From assembly GCA_002256115.1 (NCBI GenBank), contig NKIK01000007.1:60799-124798 (forward strand): 64,000 nt of DNA, in the 5' to 3' direction. Positions 7,437-15,665 of this stretch are shown one piece after another. The notes beneath the pieces are model-generated. The model was not told the DNA's origin and did not search any database. It saw nothing but the letters and a program-made list of their open reading frames with translations. How positions within the stretch are numbered: position 1 is the stretch's first letter; each line of letters starts with the position of its first letter. The DNA is from Burkholderiales bacterium PBB3 (GTDB taxonomy: Bacteria; Pseudomonadota; Gammaproteobacteria; Burkholderiales; Burkholderiaceae_C). The translations under genes and the position numbers were made by a program.

Positions 7437-8863
7437 CCATCAACACGCTATACACCGAATTGGAAGCTTCACGCCTTGCGTGGGGGAGCCTAAATGATCT
7501 GTTGGTTCATGGTAGTTATGACTTCGCAAGGCAAAGGCCAGTGCTCGATCAACAGTCGATGGAAGTGTTTCGCCGTCGAGTCGATCTGGTCTTCGAGGTC
7601 CTGTTTTCTTTGCGCCCACAAGATGAAAGCGATGTTGCGCATCTGGTTATTGGCTCGAAACTTGTCGAACTGCGCGCGCACCTGCTGAACTTTCAACGGC
7701 ATTTGGACGGGACCCTCAGCCAACTTAGGTCTTCATGGCGTGATGGCGTCACGATCCAGGACGGGAACGACAATTTCCTTTGGCAGTTGATGGACGGTCC
7801 GTCCAATATCGCGGCAGTGGACGTGACTTCGAATTTTCAGCAGATGCATCCGGCGCTGAATTTTTTGGTCGACGCGGTTGGCGTTTCCCTTCCTCTTTGC
7901 AAAGCCAATGGGGTCGCGGATCTTTTGGAGCGAGTAGCAGCCTTTGGAAACGCGAATCGTGAAGCTGAATTGCTACGGAAGCAAACGCAAGAACAGAGTG
8001 TGGTTGTTTCTGCTACTGCACTGCAAGTCGCAGGCCACGAGAAGGAGGTCCGCGAGCATGTCGTCCAGGCACAAACCGTTGTTGCCAGTTTGCGTGAAGT
8101 TCAGATCAAAACTGCGGCTGACGCGAGCAACGTTGCTACGTTGGTAGAGCAAATCAAGACGGTTGGGACAAATTCCGACAAATTGGAGGCGTTAATCGGC
8201 GCCTACACGAGCAAATTTGAAGCGTTTCAAAAGGAATTGGATAACCGAAATGATGAGTTCACGCAGTTTCAGGCGGACTCAAAAGCTGCCAAAGACGCTA
8301 ACGCCAAGCGCGACGCTGAGATTGATCGGTTAACGAAGCTTGCCGATTCAATGATTTCTGGTTCTACCACGGCCGGGCTCGCGAAGAGTTTGGAGGATAC
8401 GCGAATGCGCTACGAGGAGCGCATGAATGCGGCGCGATCCGGTTTTAGGTGGTCAATCGTGTTTCTAGTTGTCTCTGCGGTGCCTCTGGCCGCTCACTTG
8501 TTGCCAGGGCTGTTTGGTGATTTCTTTCCGAAGGTCAGCGCCACCGCGCATGAAAGCTGGTACGGAGTGCTGGGCAAGGTCTTGTTGATGGTGCCCGCCA
8601 CATGGCTCACTGGTTTTTACACCAAGACATTCGCCGACTTCTTTCATCTTGAGCGGGAATATGCGCACAAAGCCGCGCTGGCGATGTCCGTGGACGGTTT
8701 CAAACGGCAAGCGCCCAAATATGAAGAAGAAATCACGGCGGAAGTATTCCTCGAAATTCGCAACAACCCGGCAAAGGGTAGCCCCGTAGAGCCCGCTGCG
8801 CATCCGCTATACGACGTTTTATCGAAGGTCGTTGGAAAAGTACTGGATAAGAAGAAAGACTAG
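7433..8863 (+). CDS. Coiled-coil protein with C-terminal membrane segments, unknown function
   Basis: A 476-residue protein I do not recognise. The start is the ATG at 7433, with AAGGGG 8 bases upstream and a 4-base overlap (ATGA) with the end of the hsdS remnant; an upstream open stretch from 7253 is hsdS in the wrong frame. The N-terminal 180 residues look globular and helical. About 190-350 is a long coiled coil rich in Ala, Glu, Lys and Gln. Two hydrophobic segments follow (WSIVFLVVSAVPLAAHLLPGLF and VLGKVLLMVPATWLTGFY), then a charged tail ending in DKKKD. The DUF262/DUF1524 gene begins 17 bases later, so the two form a unit inside the former hsd operon. A membrane-anchored sensor or scaffold is a guess from architecture alone. 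Confidence 0.8.
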   Translation: MTINTLYTELEASRLAWGSLNDLLVHGSYDFARQRPVLDQQSMEVFRRRVDLVFEVLFSLRPQDESDVAHLVIGSKLVELRAHLLNFQRHLDGTLSQLRSSWRDGVTIQDGNDNFLWQLMDGPSNIAAVDVTSNFQQMHPALNFLVDAVGVSLPLCKANGVADLLERVAAFGNANREAELLRKQTQEQSVVVSATALQVAGHEKEVREHVVQAQTVVASLREVQIKTAADASNVATLVEQIKTVGTNSDKLEALIGAYTSKFEAFQKELDNRNDEFTQFQADSKAAKDANAKRDAEIDRLTKLADSMISGSTTAGLAKSLEDTRMRYEERMNAARSGFRWSIVFLVVSAVPLAAHLLPGLFGDFFPKVSATAHESWYGVLGKVLLMVPATWLTGFYTKTFADFFHLEREYAHKAALAMSVDGFKRQAPKYEEEITAEVFLEIRNNPAKGSPVEPAAHPLYDVLSKVVGKVLDKKKD

Positions 8864-8880
8864 AGCATTGAGGTGTTTTC

Positions 8881-10770
8881 ATGAAATCAGACCCATTTAC
8901 CGTTCAGCAAATTTTCCAAGATCGTAGGCAGTATCGTGTGCCCTTTTATCAACGGGCTTACGTTTGGACGAAGGCGAATCAGTGGAGCCGTCTCTGGGAA
9001 GACATTCGCGACAAAGCTGATGCAATGCTGCAAGGCGACGACCCAGTGGCCCACTTCATGGGTGCGGTCGTTTTAGAGCAGCAGCAAAAGCCAGGCCTGC
9101 TCGGCGTCGAACGGCTACACATCATCGATGGTCAGCAGCGACTGACAACGCTGCAATATGTAATGACTGCGCTTCAACACATCTTGCGGCAATTGGAGCA
9201 ACCGGCACTTCTACCGTTGGTGGACGGTTGCCTAGTGAACGGCAACCCGGACACGATGGAAGAGAAGGAGGTTGAGCGCTTTAAGTTGTGGCCGACGTTC
9301 CGTGATCGTGATCAGTTTGTCAGCGGTATGACTGCGACCACGATGGAGGATTTTCGTGTCCGCTTTCCCGATAGCTTTACGCAGGCTAAACGGTTAAAAA
9401 TGATCGGCGTCAAACACCCGCCAACACTGGAGGCCATCATATATTTCCGTGATGCGATGCTGGAATGGGCCGGCGACACCAGAGATTTCGATCTGCCTAG
9501 CAGGGTCATGGCATTGGCGAAGGCGGTGCTGACAAAGCTAAAGATTGTCTGCATCTTGCTGGACAAAGAAGACGATGCCCAAGTCATCTTTGAAACCCTC
9601 AACGGGCATGGCGCTGAGCTGCATGCCACGGATCTGATTCGCAATTTCATCTTCATGCGGGCAGGCAGCGATGCTGCTGACCTGTACAAAAACGTTTGGA
9701 GCCAATTCGAAACGGACCTTTGGTCCGAGAAACAATCCCGTGGCCGCTTAAATCGCCCACGGCTCGAATGGTTTGTGCAATCTGCCGTTCAGGCTGAAAC
9801 CGGTGAGGAAATAGATATTGGCCGTTTGTACGCTGGTTACCGCCGGTTTGTGGATGCGGATGTTGCTCTTCATGGTGCCGCACCACAGCTGGCGCTGCTA
9901 AACCGTTACGGTGAGCATTACAAGGCGTTAGTTACAGGCAAGGGCAGCAAACCGATTGCAGCGTTTGGCAGGCGCATATCGCCTTGGGATGCGTCTACGG
10001 TGCACCCGGTATCTTTGCGGGTTGCAGCATCAGACTTGAGTGCGGCTGCGCAGAACGATATTTTCGGGTGTATTGAGTCTTATCTTGTGCGACGTGCTAT
10101 CTGCGGGCTTTCGCGAAAGAACTACAACAAGGTATTTGCGCAACATTTGAAAAAGCTGATGGAAGCTGACCTTGATCCCAAGGCATTCCGCGCCGCACTT
10201 GCTGAACCCATGGGCGAGGCATCACGTTGGCCGCGTGACGAGGAGTTTCGGCACCATTGGCTTGAGTCAGCCATCTATCCCGGGCGGCTTGACGCGGCGA
10301 AGCTTCGAGCGCTATTTCATCAACTCGAAACTGCAATGCGGTCGGAAAAGAGCGAGGAGCCAGTGCCGTTGGCAATGGATGCACTCGACATTGATCACAT
10401 GCTTCCGCAGTCTTGGTACACACACTGGCCTTTGGCTGACGGTACTAAGGTGTCCTTTCAAGAATCCCAGACAGCGGCACCGTTTCAATTTTCGATCCTA
10501 TCCAAAGATGAACGAACAACAGCAATACTGGCGCGTCAGCAACATATTGCTCGGATGGGGAATCTGACGTTGGCGCAATATGGCGTAAACCGTAGCTTGC
10601 AGAACCATGGGTTTGTTGAAAAGCAGCGAGCGTTTTTTGATCACTCGCACCTACAACTGAACCGAGCTTTTACGAAAGGCACTGCTTGGGATGAGGCGGC
10701 AATTCAGGCTCGCGGCGAAATGCTCTTTGGTTTTGCGCGATCAATCTGGGTATCACCAGCGGCGGTGTGA
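8881..10770 (+). CDS. GmrSD-like DUF262/DUF1524 protein (candidate nuclease)
   Basis: A 629-residue protein. The N-terminal DUF262 domain has RQYRVPFYQRAYVW, then HFMGAVVL, then the family motif IDGQQRLTTL, thought to act in NTP binding or hydrolysis. The C-terminal part has DUF1524 features: DIDHMLPQSW (HxxP-type nuclease motif) and RMGNLTLAQYGVNRSLQN. This is the order of fused GmrSD type IV restriction enzymes, which cut modified phage DNA, and of related defence proteins (BrxU, SspE). Start ATG 8881 has GAGG about 8 bases upstream. It pairs with the coiled-coil membrane protein in the remains of a type I R-M operon. The modification it might read is unknown. Confidence 0.85.
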   Translation: MKSDPFTVQQIFQDRRQYRVPFYQRAYVWTKANQWSRLWEDIRDKADAMLQGDDPVAHFMGAVVLEQQQKPGLLGVERLHIIDGQQRLTTLQYVMTALQHILRQLEQPALLPLVDGCLVNGNPDTMEEKEVERFKLWPTFRDRDQFVSGMTATTMEDFRVRFPDSFTQAKRLKMIGVKHPPTLEAIIYFRDAMLEWAGDTRDFDLPSRVMALAKAVLTKLKIVCILLDKEDDAQVIFETLNGHGAELHATDLIRNFIFMRAGSDAADLYKNVWSQFETDLWSEKQSRGRLNRPRLEWFVQSAVQAETGEEIDIGRLYAGYRRFVDADVALHGAAPQLALLNRYGEHYKALVTGKGSKPIAAFGRRISPWDASTVHPVSLRVAASDLSAAAQNDIFGCIESYLVRRAICGLSRKNYNKVFAQHLKKLMEADLDPKAFRAALAEPMGEASRWPRDEEFRHHWLESAIYPGRLDAAKLRALFHQLETAMRSEKSEEPVPLAMDALDIDHMLPQSWYTHWPLADGTKVSFQESQTAAPFQFSILSKDERTTAILARQQHIARMGNLTLAQYGVNRSLQNHGFVEKQRAFFDHSHLQLNRAFTKGTAWDEAAIQARGEMLFGFARSIWVSPAAV

Positions 10771-10868
10771 TGACCTGAGCATGGTGGCTCGGTTAACTCG
10801 CTACTAGAAACATAGCTTCCAAGGCTTACTTCACGAGGGCTGCGGCCCTAAATAAATCGAGAGACCGC

Positions 10869-12755
10869 ATGCGCCAGCTTGACCTCTTCTCCGCCCTGCA
10901 GTCCAGCACCGAGGGCATCGACACCGAATTCAAGTAGGCGCGCGGTGGCATGCCCGGCAGTTTTTGGGAGTCCTATTCCGCCATGGCCAACACCCAGGGC
11001 GGCACCATTGTGTTGGGCGTGGCCGAAAAGTCCACCGGCCTGGTGTGGGAGGGCGTACCCGATACTGCTCAGCTGCGCACGGTGCTGTGCGGCCAGTTGA
11101 ATGACCGGCACAAGGCCAGCACCAATCTTCTGCGTGATGACGATGTGCGCACGGTAGAAGGCGAAGGCCGCCAGTTTGTGGTGGTGAACGTGCCGCGTGC
11201 CTCGCGGCTGCAGCGCCCGGTGTTTGTGGGGCCCAACCCCATGACAGGCACCTACCGCCGTGCGGAAGAGGGCGCCTACCGCTGCTCGGACGACGAAGTG
11301 CGCCGCATGCTGGCCGACCAGTCCGATACGCCTGCCGACTCGCAAATCGTGGAGCACTTTGGCCAGCCCGACTTTGACCCCGAAACGGTCAAGCAATACC
11401 GCAACCGCTTTGCCTCCCGCGCGCCAGACCATCCGTGGCTGCTGTTGGACGATGCGCCCCTGCTTACCAAGCTGAGTGCCTTGCGGCGCGACCGCGCCAC
11501 GGGTTTGGAAGGTGCCACCGTGGCGGGCCTGCTGATGTTTGGCCGGTTTGAGGCGCTGCGCGATGCGCTGCCGGGCTTTCATGTGGACTACCGCGAGCGC
11601 CTGTCCGACGACCCCGCCGTGCGCTGGACCGACCGCGTGGTGCCCGATGGCACCTGGGAAAACAACCTTTTCCAGTTTTATGTGCGGGTCATGCAGCGCC
11701 TGTCGGGCGACTTGAAAATGCCTTTCCAGCTGGACCCCGAGCTGTACCGCAAGGACGACTCTGCTGTGCACGAAGCGCTGCGTGAGGCGGTGGTCAATGC
11801 ACTGGTGCACGGGGACCATCGCGGGCAGGGCGGCGTGGTGATTGAGCGCTACCCGGACCGCATTGAGTTGTCCAACCCCGGCTCGCTGCTGGTTTCGCGG
11901 GTGCAGTTGCTGCAAGGCGGCGTGAGCGAATGCCGCAACAAGAGTTTGCAGCTGATGTTCCAGCTTATGGGCGGTGGCGACAAGGCTGGATCGGGCATGG
12001 ACAAGATTCGGGCCGGTTGGCGCGCACAGCACTGGCGTTCACCCCGGCTGGAAGAATCACTGCAGCCCGACCGCGTGAAGCTGGTGTTGCCCATGGTCAG
12101 CCTGATACCGGACGAGGTGGACCAGGCACTGCGCGTGCGCTTTGGTGACCGGTTTGTCAAGCTGGACAAGACGGCGGTGCAGGCGGTGGTGACCGCCCAG
12201 GTGGAAGGCAGCGTCACCAACAGCCGCATGCAGGAAATCACAGGCGAGCACTCCAAAGACATCACTGGCGTGCTGCAAAGCTTAGTGCGCGATGGCCTGC
12301 TGACCCAGCAAAATCAGCGGCGCTGGGCAAGCTACCGCGTGGCGGAGGACTCCCCCCAATCAAGCGATGACTCCCCTCATTTGGGGGTGGACTCCCCCCA
12401 AACCACCCCCCAATTGGTCGGGGACTCCCCCCAATTGCAGCCGAACTCCCCCCAATTGGACCGATTGACCGGGCTGTCAGCCGAGGTCCACGGCCTGTTG
12501 CCCCTGGCAGAGCCCGCCCGCAAGAACAAGAAGCTGCCGGTGGATCAACTCAAGGGCATCATTCAACATCTCTGCGAGGGGCGCTGGCTGGCAACGTCTG
12601 AATTGGCGGCGTTGGTGGATCGCGATGCCGACAAGTTGCAATCGCGCTTTTTGACGGCAATGGTGCGCGAGGGTGTGTTGGAACTGAAATACCCCGACGT
12701 TCGCAACCGGCCAGATCAGGCTTATCGCACGGTAGGACTTTCCAACAAAGGTTGA
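10869..12755 (+). pseudogene. AlbA_2 (Schlafen-type) ATP-binding protein with an in-frame stop after codon 22
   Basis: From ATG 10869 the frame reads MRQLDLFSALQSSTEGIDTEFK and then TAG (10935-10937). It continues as ARGGMPGSFWESYSAMANTQ, exactly the family consensus after EFK. The stop therefore interrupts the AlbA_2 domain; a restart at ATG 10950 would give 601 residues lacking the EFK segment. Later features are the GHKL-like C-terminal part (HEALREAVVNALVHGDH, GSGMDKI), a winged helix (SKDITGVLQSLVRDGLL), a DSPQ-repeat linker and a second C-terminal helical domain. Such proteins are annotated as RecG-related transcriptional regulators or defence-associated ATPases. It could be a nonsense allele, a suppressible stop, or a sequencing error; the rest of the frame is intact. 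Confidence 0.75.
12350..12460 (+). repeat. DSPQ-encoding imperfect tandem repeat
   Basis: Five to six imperfect copies of a GACTCCCCCCAAT-type unit encode DSPQ, DSPH, DSPQ, DSPQ, NSPQ as a linker between the ATPase/winged-helix part and the C-terminal domain of the AlbA_2 protein. Runs of C make it prone to slippage. Confidence 0.7.
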
Positions 12756-12799
12756 GGAAATTATCTGGTACCAAAACCTTTACAGATCAACAACTTAGG

Positions 12800-12860
12800 C
12801 TTTGTTTGATCTTTGCTAAGCGCGTTATTTAGCAAAGACTAAACAAAGGATTAAGCAAAG
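12800..12860. promoter_or_regulatory. Operator-like array of five CTTTGYTWA half-sites
   Basis: CTTTGTTTGA (12800) and CTTTGCTAAG (12811) are followed by inverted copies TTTAGCAAAG (12828), CTAAACAAAG (12839) and TTAAGCAAAG (12851). Starts within each orientation are 11-12 bases apart, about one helical turn. The first four form a nested perfect palindrome (9-base inner arms, 8-base outer arms). A 29-codon reading frame starts at 12863. Confidence 0.6.
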
Positions 12861-12862
12861 CC

Positions 12863-12952
12863 ATGCAAACTCCTTTCTCCCTCCGCATCGTCGACAAGTC
12901 CAATTGGATAGCGGCGCGTGTCAAGCGGCACCATCGGCTTTCGTTGGGCTGA
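12863..12952 (+). CDS. 29-codon reading frame behind the operator array, possible gene remnant
   Basis: ATG to TGA, MQTPFSLRIVDKSNWIAARV and then a basic KRHHRLSLG end. The start is 2 bases downstream of the last CTTTG-type site, so it would be controlled by that array. I do not recognise it. It may be a leader peptide or, more likely, the truncated start of a gene lost from the island. Nothing else recognisable lies between it and the toxin start at 13059. Confidence 0.3.
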   Translation: MQTPFSLRIVDKSNWIAARVKRHHRLSLG

Positions 12953-13042
12953 TCAAAAACACAGTATCCTTTGTGCCTTAAACCTTGCATACAGCAGGCC
13001 TTCTAGGGGCAAATCTCAATGCAATATCGCAGACGAGTGTTA

Positions 13043-13052
13043 AGCTATAGCT
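13043..13052. promoter_or_regulatory. Small palindrome upstream of the HigB-like toxin
   Basis: AGCTATAGCT ends 6 bases before the toxin ATG at 13059, inside TTAAGCTATAGCTAAATAA, which could also supply a -10. HigA-type antitoxins usually autorepress through such palindromes. The site is short and unproven. Confidence 0.35.
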
Positions 13053-13058
13053 AAATAA

Positions 13059-13547
13059 ATGTACTTTCTGACCGAAATTAAAGTGAGTGACTTTAGTGAT
13101 GCGGGTGCCGTGGCTGCGCAAGGACGTTTCAAAGTGGTTTCACCTTGTGCGGACGCGAAACGTCGGGATTCGGCGAAGGTGTTTGAGGCGGTGAAGGGCT
13201 TGCAAGGGAATGATCAGCGGCAGGCTTTGCTAGGTTTGAAAATGCTTCTCAAGTTGGCCCAGCTAGGCAAGCCGTTTAACCAGCTTGTAGATAAAAAGAC
13301 GGTGCACGAAGCGTTTGATTCTTTTTACTGTGACGTGACCAAAAAGAATGAAACGGTGTGGCGGTATCGGCATGGTGACATTCGGATTCTGTTTTATTAC
13401 GCTGCAGACAAGGTGGTCTTGTTGACGCACACATTGCCCAAACGTACCGACAAGCTTTCAGCAAAAGACATCAATCAGGCCAAGCAGGCCGTGGTTGATT
13501 TTTTGACGGCATCCCGCACTGCAGCGGGTCTGCAGTGGATTGAATGA
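13059..13547 (+). CDS. HigB/RelE-like toxin (Gp49-like) of a TAC module
   Basis: A 162-residue protein whose C-terminal two thirds matches the phage-Gp49-like/HigB toxin family: VWRYRHGDIRILFYY, then VVLLTHTLPKRTDKLSAKDI and a final helix AKQAVVDFL. These RelE-fold toxins are ribosome-dependent mRNA endonucleases. The basic residues around RYRHGDIRI and KRTDK fit the active surface. It is first in a three-gene run: toxin, XRE antitoxin 6 bases later, then a SecB-like gene. The order matches mycobacterial higB1-higA1-secB. A palindrome lies just before the start. Confidence 0.82.
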   Translation: MYFLTEIKVSDFSDAGAVAAQGRFKVVSPCADAKRRDSAKVFEAVKGLQGNDQRQALLGLKMLLKLAQLGKPFNQLVDKKTVHEAFDSFYCDVTKKNETVWRYRHGDIRILFYYAADKVVLLTHTLPKRTDKLSAKDINQAKQAVVDFLTASRTAAGLQWIE

Positions 13548-13553
13548 AGTGAG

Positions 13554-14036
13554 ATGACTATGGAACACAAACCTCTTTTTGGCGATTTGATTGCTGCCCA
13601 CGAAGGGCTGACAGAAGAGCTTAAAGCCGTGGATGTGGCCGCTGATTTGACGCTGCTGCTGCATCACACGGGCAAAACCCGCGCGGATCTGGCCCGCGCC
13701 CTGGGCTGGAGCCGTGCGCGCGTTACGCAAGTGCTCTCCGGTCGCGAGAACCTCACAGTCCAAACCATTGCCGCAGTGACCAAGGCCTTGGGCTATACCT
13801 TTGATGCAGTGTTTCGCAAAACGGGTGCGCCTGCTGCTTCCCAGCCATGGGACGCACAAGCCACTTTGGCACTGGACATGGTGGATGCACCGGACCTGCA
13901 AGAGTGGATGAGTCGCAAGACCATGAAGCCGATGGCAGGCCGGTTCGCTGGTGCCATGGAGTTCGAGCACTTTGGCACGCAGCTTGTTTCGTCTAACCAA
14001 GACGCGATGTTCCAGGAGGAAGCCTGTGCAGCTTAG
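13554..14036 (+). CDS. HigA-like XRE-family antitoxin with C-terminal extension
   Basis: A 160-residue antitoxin candidate. The HTH is at about 48-95 (TLLLHHTGKTRADLARALGW, SRARVTQVLSGRENLTVQTI, ALGYTFDAVF). About 60 residues follow beyond the usual end of a HigA antitoxin (DMVDAPDLQEWMSRKTMKPM, FAGAMEFEHFGTQLV). In toxin-antitoxin-chaperone systems the antitoxin carries such an extension (ChAD), which makes it unstable until SecB binds; hydrophobic and aromatic residues here would suit that. Two in-frame starts exist, 13554 and 13560. The SecB-like start overlaps the last codons of this gene. Confidence 0.82.
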   Translation: MTMEHKPLFGDLIAAHEGLTEELKAVDVAADLTLLLHHTGKTRADLARALGWSRARVTQVLSGRENLTVQTIAAVTKALGYTFDAVFRKTGAPAASQPWDAQATLALDMVDAPDLQEWMSRKTMKPMAGRFAGAMEFEHFGTQLVSSNQDAMFQEEACAA

Positions 14037-14559
14037 TCCCTTGCAACTGTTGGAGTACACGTTTGATGGCGTGTCCGTGGTGCCTGTTGAAGGGTACCAG
14101 GCAGACCCAGCGTTTGCACCTGGTCTGGTGTTTTTCCCCGGCAAGCTGGCCATGTCGGCAGATACCGGCTTGGCCTTGCTGGACGAGAAGGAAAAATACT
14201 CCGACTTTGGAGTCAAGCTGACCTTGCGTGTCGGCCCGAAAGAGGATGCGCAAGCGCCGTACAACATCCAGGTTTCCGTGCGCGGCATAGTGCGCATGCA
14301 TCTGACCCAAGTCGATGGGCAAGGCGAAGAGCGCCGGGTCAGGGCGTTGGTTAACGGAGCGTCGCTTCTGTATGGGGCTGTGCGCGAGATGGTGAGCACC
14401 GTCACCAGTCGCTCAGCCCATGGGCCTCTCTTGTTGCCTTCATTGAATTTCCAAGACTTGGCAAGCCACAAGCCTGATGAGGTGGCGCCGCCTGCGTTGC
14501 CGTCGTCGGCGCCCGCGAAGCGTAAAAGCCCGGTTGCACGCGCCAAAGCGAAGGCCTGA
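14026..14559 (+). CDS. SecB-like chaperone of a toxin-antitoxin-chaperone module
   Basis: A 177-residue protein starting with GTG at 14026: AGGAGG lies 6 bases upstream and the start overlaps the antitoxin stop. An open stretch from 13951 is only the antitoxin in another frame. The pattern resembles SecB: an N-terminal VQLSPLQLLEYTF strand, alternating strands with LTLRVGPK and YNIQVSVRGIVRM, then the long helix LLYGAVREMVSTVTSR and the closing GPLLLPSLNFQDL, the family's typical C-terminal part. Solitary SecB proteins next to HigBA are dedicated chaperones that fold the antitoxin. A Lys/Ala-rich tail ends it. A hairpin with a T-run follows the stop. Confidence 0.75.
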   Translation: MQLSPLQLLEYTFDGVSVVPVEGYQADPAFAPGLVFFPGKLAMSADTGLALLDEKEKYSDFGVKLTLRVGPKEDAQAPYNIQVSVRGIVRMHLTQVDGQGEERRVRALVNGASLLYGAVREMVSTVTSRSAHGPLLLPSLNFQDLASHKPDEVAPPALPSSAPAKRKSPVARAKAKA

Positions 14560-14565
14560 CACAGG

Positions 14566-14605
14566 TTGAAGTCGCAATTTGCGACTTCAGGTTTGCTTCG
14601 TTTTT
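14566..14605 (+). terminator. Probable terminator of the TAC operon
   Basis: Perfect inverted repeat TGAAGTCGCAA (14567-14577) and TTGCGACTTCA (14579-14589), then GGTTTGCTTCGTTTTT. It starts within 10 bases of the SecB-like stop. The T-run is interrupted, so efficiency is uncertain. Confidence 0.6.
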
Positions 14606-14645
14606 GATAGCTGCTTACGCAGTATCTACGGGAGCTATGTGCCAA
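14598..14645. repeat. Dispersed short repeat, copy 2
   Basis: TTTTTGATAGCTGCTTACGC then AGTATCTACGGGAGCTATGTGCC. It has the same core as the copy near 6829 and directly follows the TAC terminator hairpin. Confidence 0.6.
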
Positions 14646-14819
14646 CATCGTTCCCAATGCAGGGTAAATGCCGGAGTTAGGTATTGTTGCTGAACTTAAC
14701 GAACTATCCAAAATAATCCAAATGAACTAAAATAAAATTAATCAACGCAATGACGGACAGGGCTCTCAACAATGTGAGGACTCATTTGCCGTTGTGATGT
14801 TGGTCTTGAAAGGGTTCAC

Positions 14820-15161
14820 ATGATTGTTCTTAAAGAAACGCAAGACAAAGTTCTTAGCGTCCTGCAATCGGTAGCTGGCATCGTCGAGCGGCGGCACACG
14901 CTGCCGATACTTGCAAACGTGTTGGTGGGGAAGACCGGAAATGTTCTCCGGGTAGAAGCAGCTGATTTGCCGGATGAGTTCGTTTTGGTTTGCTCATCCA
15001 CTATTACGCGAGCAGTTCAAAAACTCACCAGCATGCTCTCGATCGAGCGAAATGCATTGACACATGCTCTGTATGGTCAATGCCGAGGATCGTTGTCGCG
15101 GAACACCCGACTCAACGGCTTCTTCTCCGCCAGCAAAGCCAACCTGCGTAACGCGCCCTGA
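14820..15161 (+). pseudogene. dnaN 5' fragment fused to unrelated sequence
   Basis: The first 41 or so codons (MIVLKETQDKVLSVLQSVAG, IVERRHTLPILANVLVGKTG) are nearly the textbook N-terminus of the DNA polymerase III beta clamp of Burkholderiales. After about 14943 the resemblance stops and the frame runs on (RVEAADLPDEFVLVC ...) without clamp features, ending at 113 codons instead of about 370. It therefore cannot be a working sliding clamp. It may be a partial duplication picked up by recombination with the chromosomal dnaN, or a small hybrid gene. It lies between the TAC operon and the RES/Xre pair. Whether it is expressed is unknown. Confidence 0.7.
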
Positions 15162-15185
15162 AGCGCACTTTTTTCGAATACACGC

Positions 15186-15656
15186 ATGAACACTTTTACC
15201 CTCACCTCATCGTTCGCCCCCGAATCCACCCAACCGCGCCATGACGCCAACGCCAGCCCTTATGCCACCGCCGCGCAGACTGTTGCTGTGCTGCGCTCTG
15301 GCGCGCAGTACCGCCGCGAGCGCATGGACGCTGCAGACATGATCACCACCGACGAAGCCGCTACGCTGGCAGGCACCACCCGGGTGACCATCAACGCCTG
15401 GATCAAGTCCGGCCGCTGCATTGGCGTCTCGCATTTGCGTCGAGGCTTCAAGCTGCCGCGCTGGCAGTTCGAGCCCGCCATCTGGCCCGCGCTGCAGCCT
15501 GTGGCCATGCAGCTGGGCACGCCCGATGGCTGGCAGCTGCTGGCGTTTCTGGAGTCCCCCGCCACGGCGCTAGACGGCCAGACGCCACGTGCCGCGCTGG
15601 AGCAGGGCGCGCCGCTGGACCGCATCGTGGCACTGGCAACGGCTGAGGCACATTGA
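15186..15656 (+). CDS. Xre/MbcA/ParS-type antitoxin partner of RES toxin
   Basis: A 156-residue antitoxin candidate directly upstream (9 bases) of a RES-domain toxin. The middle contains an HTH-like stretch (ADMITTDEAATLAGTTRVTI, NAWIKSGRCIGV) and the C-terminal half fits the toxin-binding MbcA/ParS (DUF2384-like) domain (FEPAIWPALQPVAMQL, then GWQLLAFLESP, then LEQGAPLDRIVALA). Such antitoxins cover the NAD-binding pocket of RES toxins and autorepress the operon. The family assignment rests as much on the RES neighbour as on sequence. Confidence 0.75.
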   Translation: MNTFTLTSSFAPESTQPRHDANASPYATAAQTVAVLRSGAQYRRERMDAADMITTDEAATLAGTTRVTINAWIKSGRCIGVSHLRRGFKLPRWQFEPAIWPALQPVAMQLGTPDGWQLLAFLESPATALDGQTPRAALEQGAPLDRIVALATAEAH

Positions 15657-15665
15657 CCTCATCCC

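Noticed and set aside
10848..12032. 394-codon open frame on the minus strand
   Set aside because: Shadow of the AlbA_2 gene; the product has no family features.
12350..12460. Tandem repeat considered as a CRISPR array
   Set aside because: Units are about 13-30 bases, imperfect, in frame and code a DSPQ linker; there are no uniform spacers and no cas genes.
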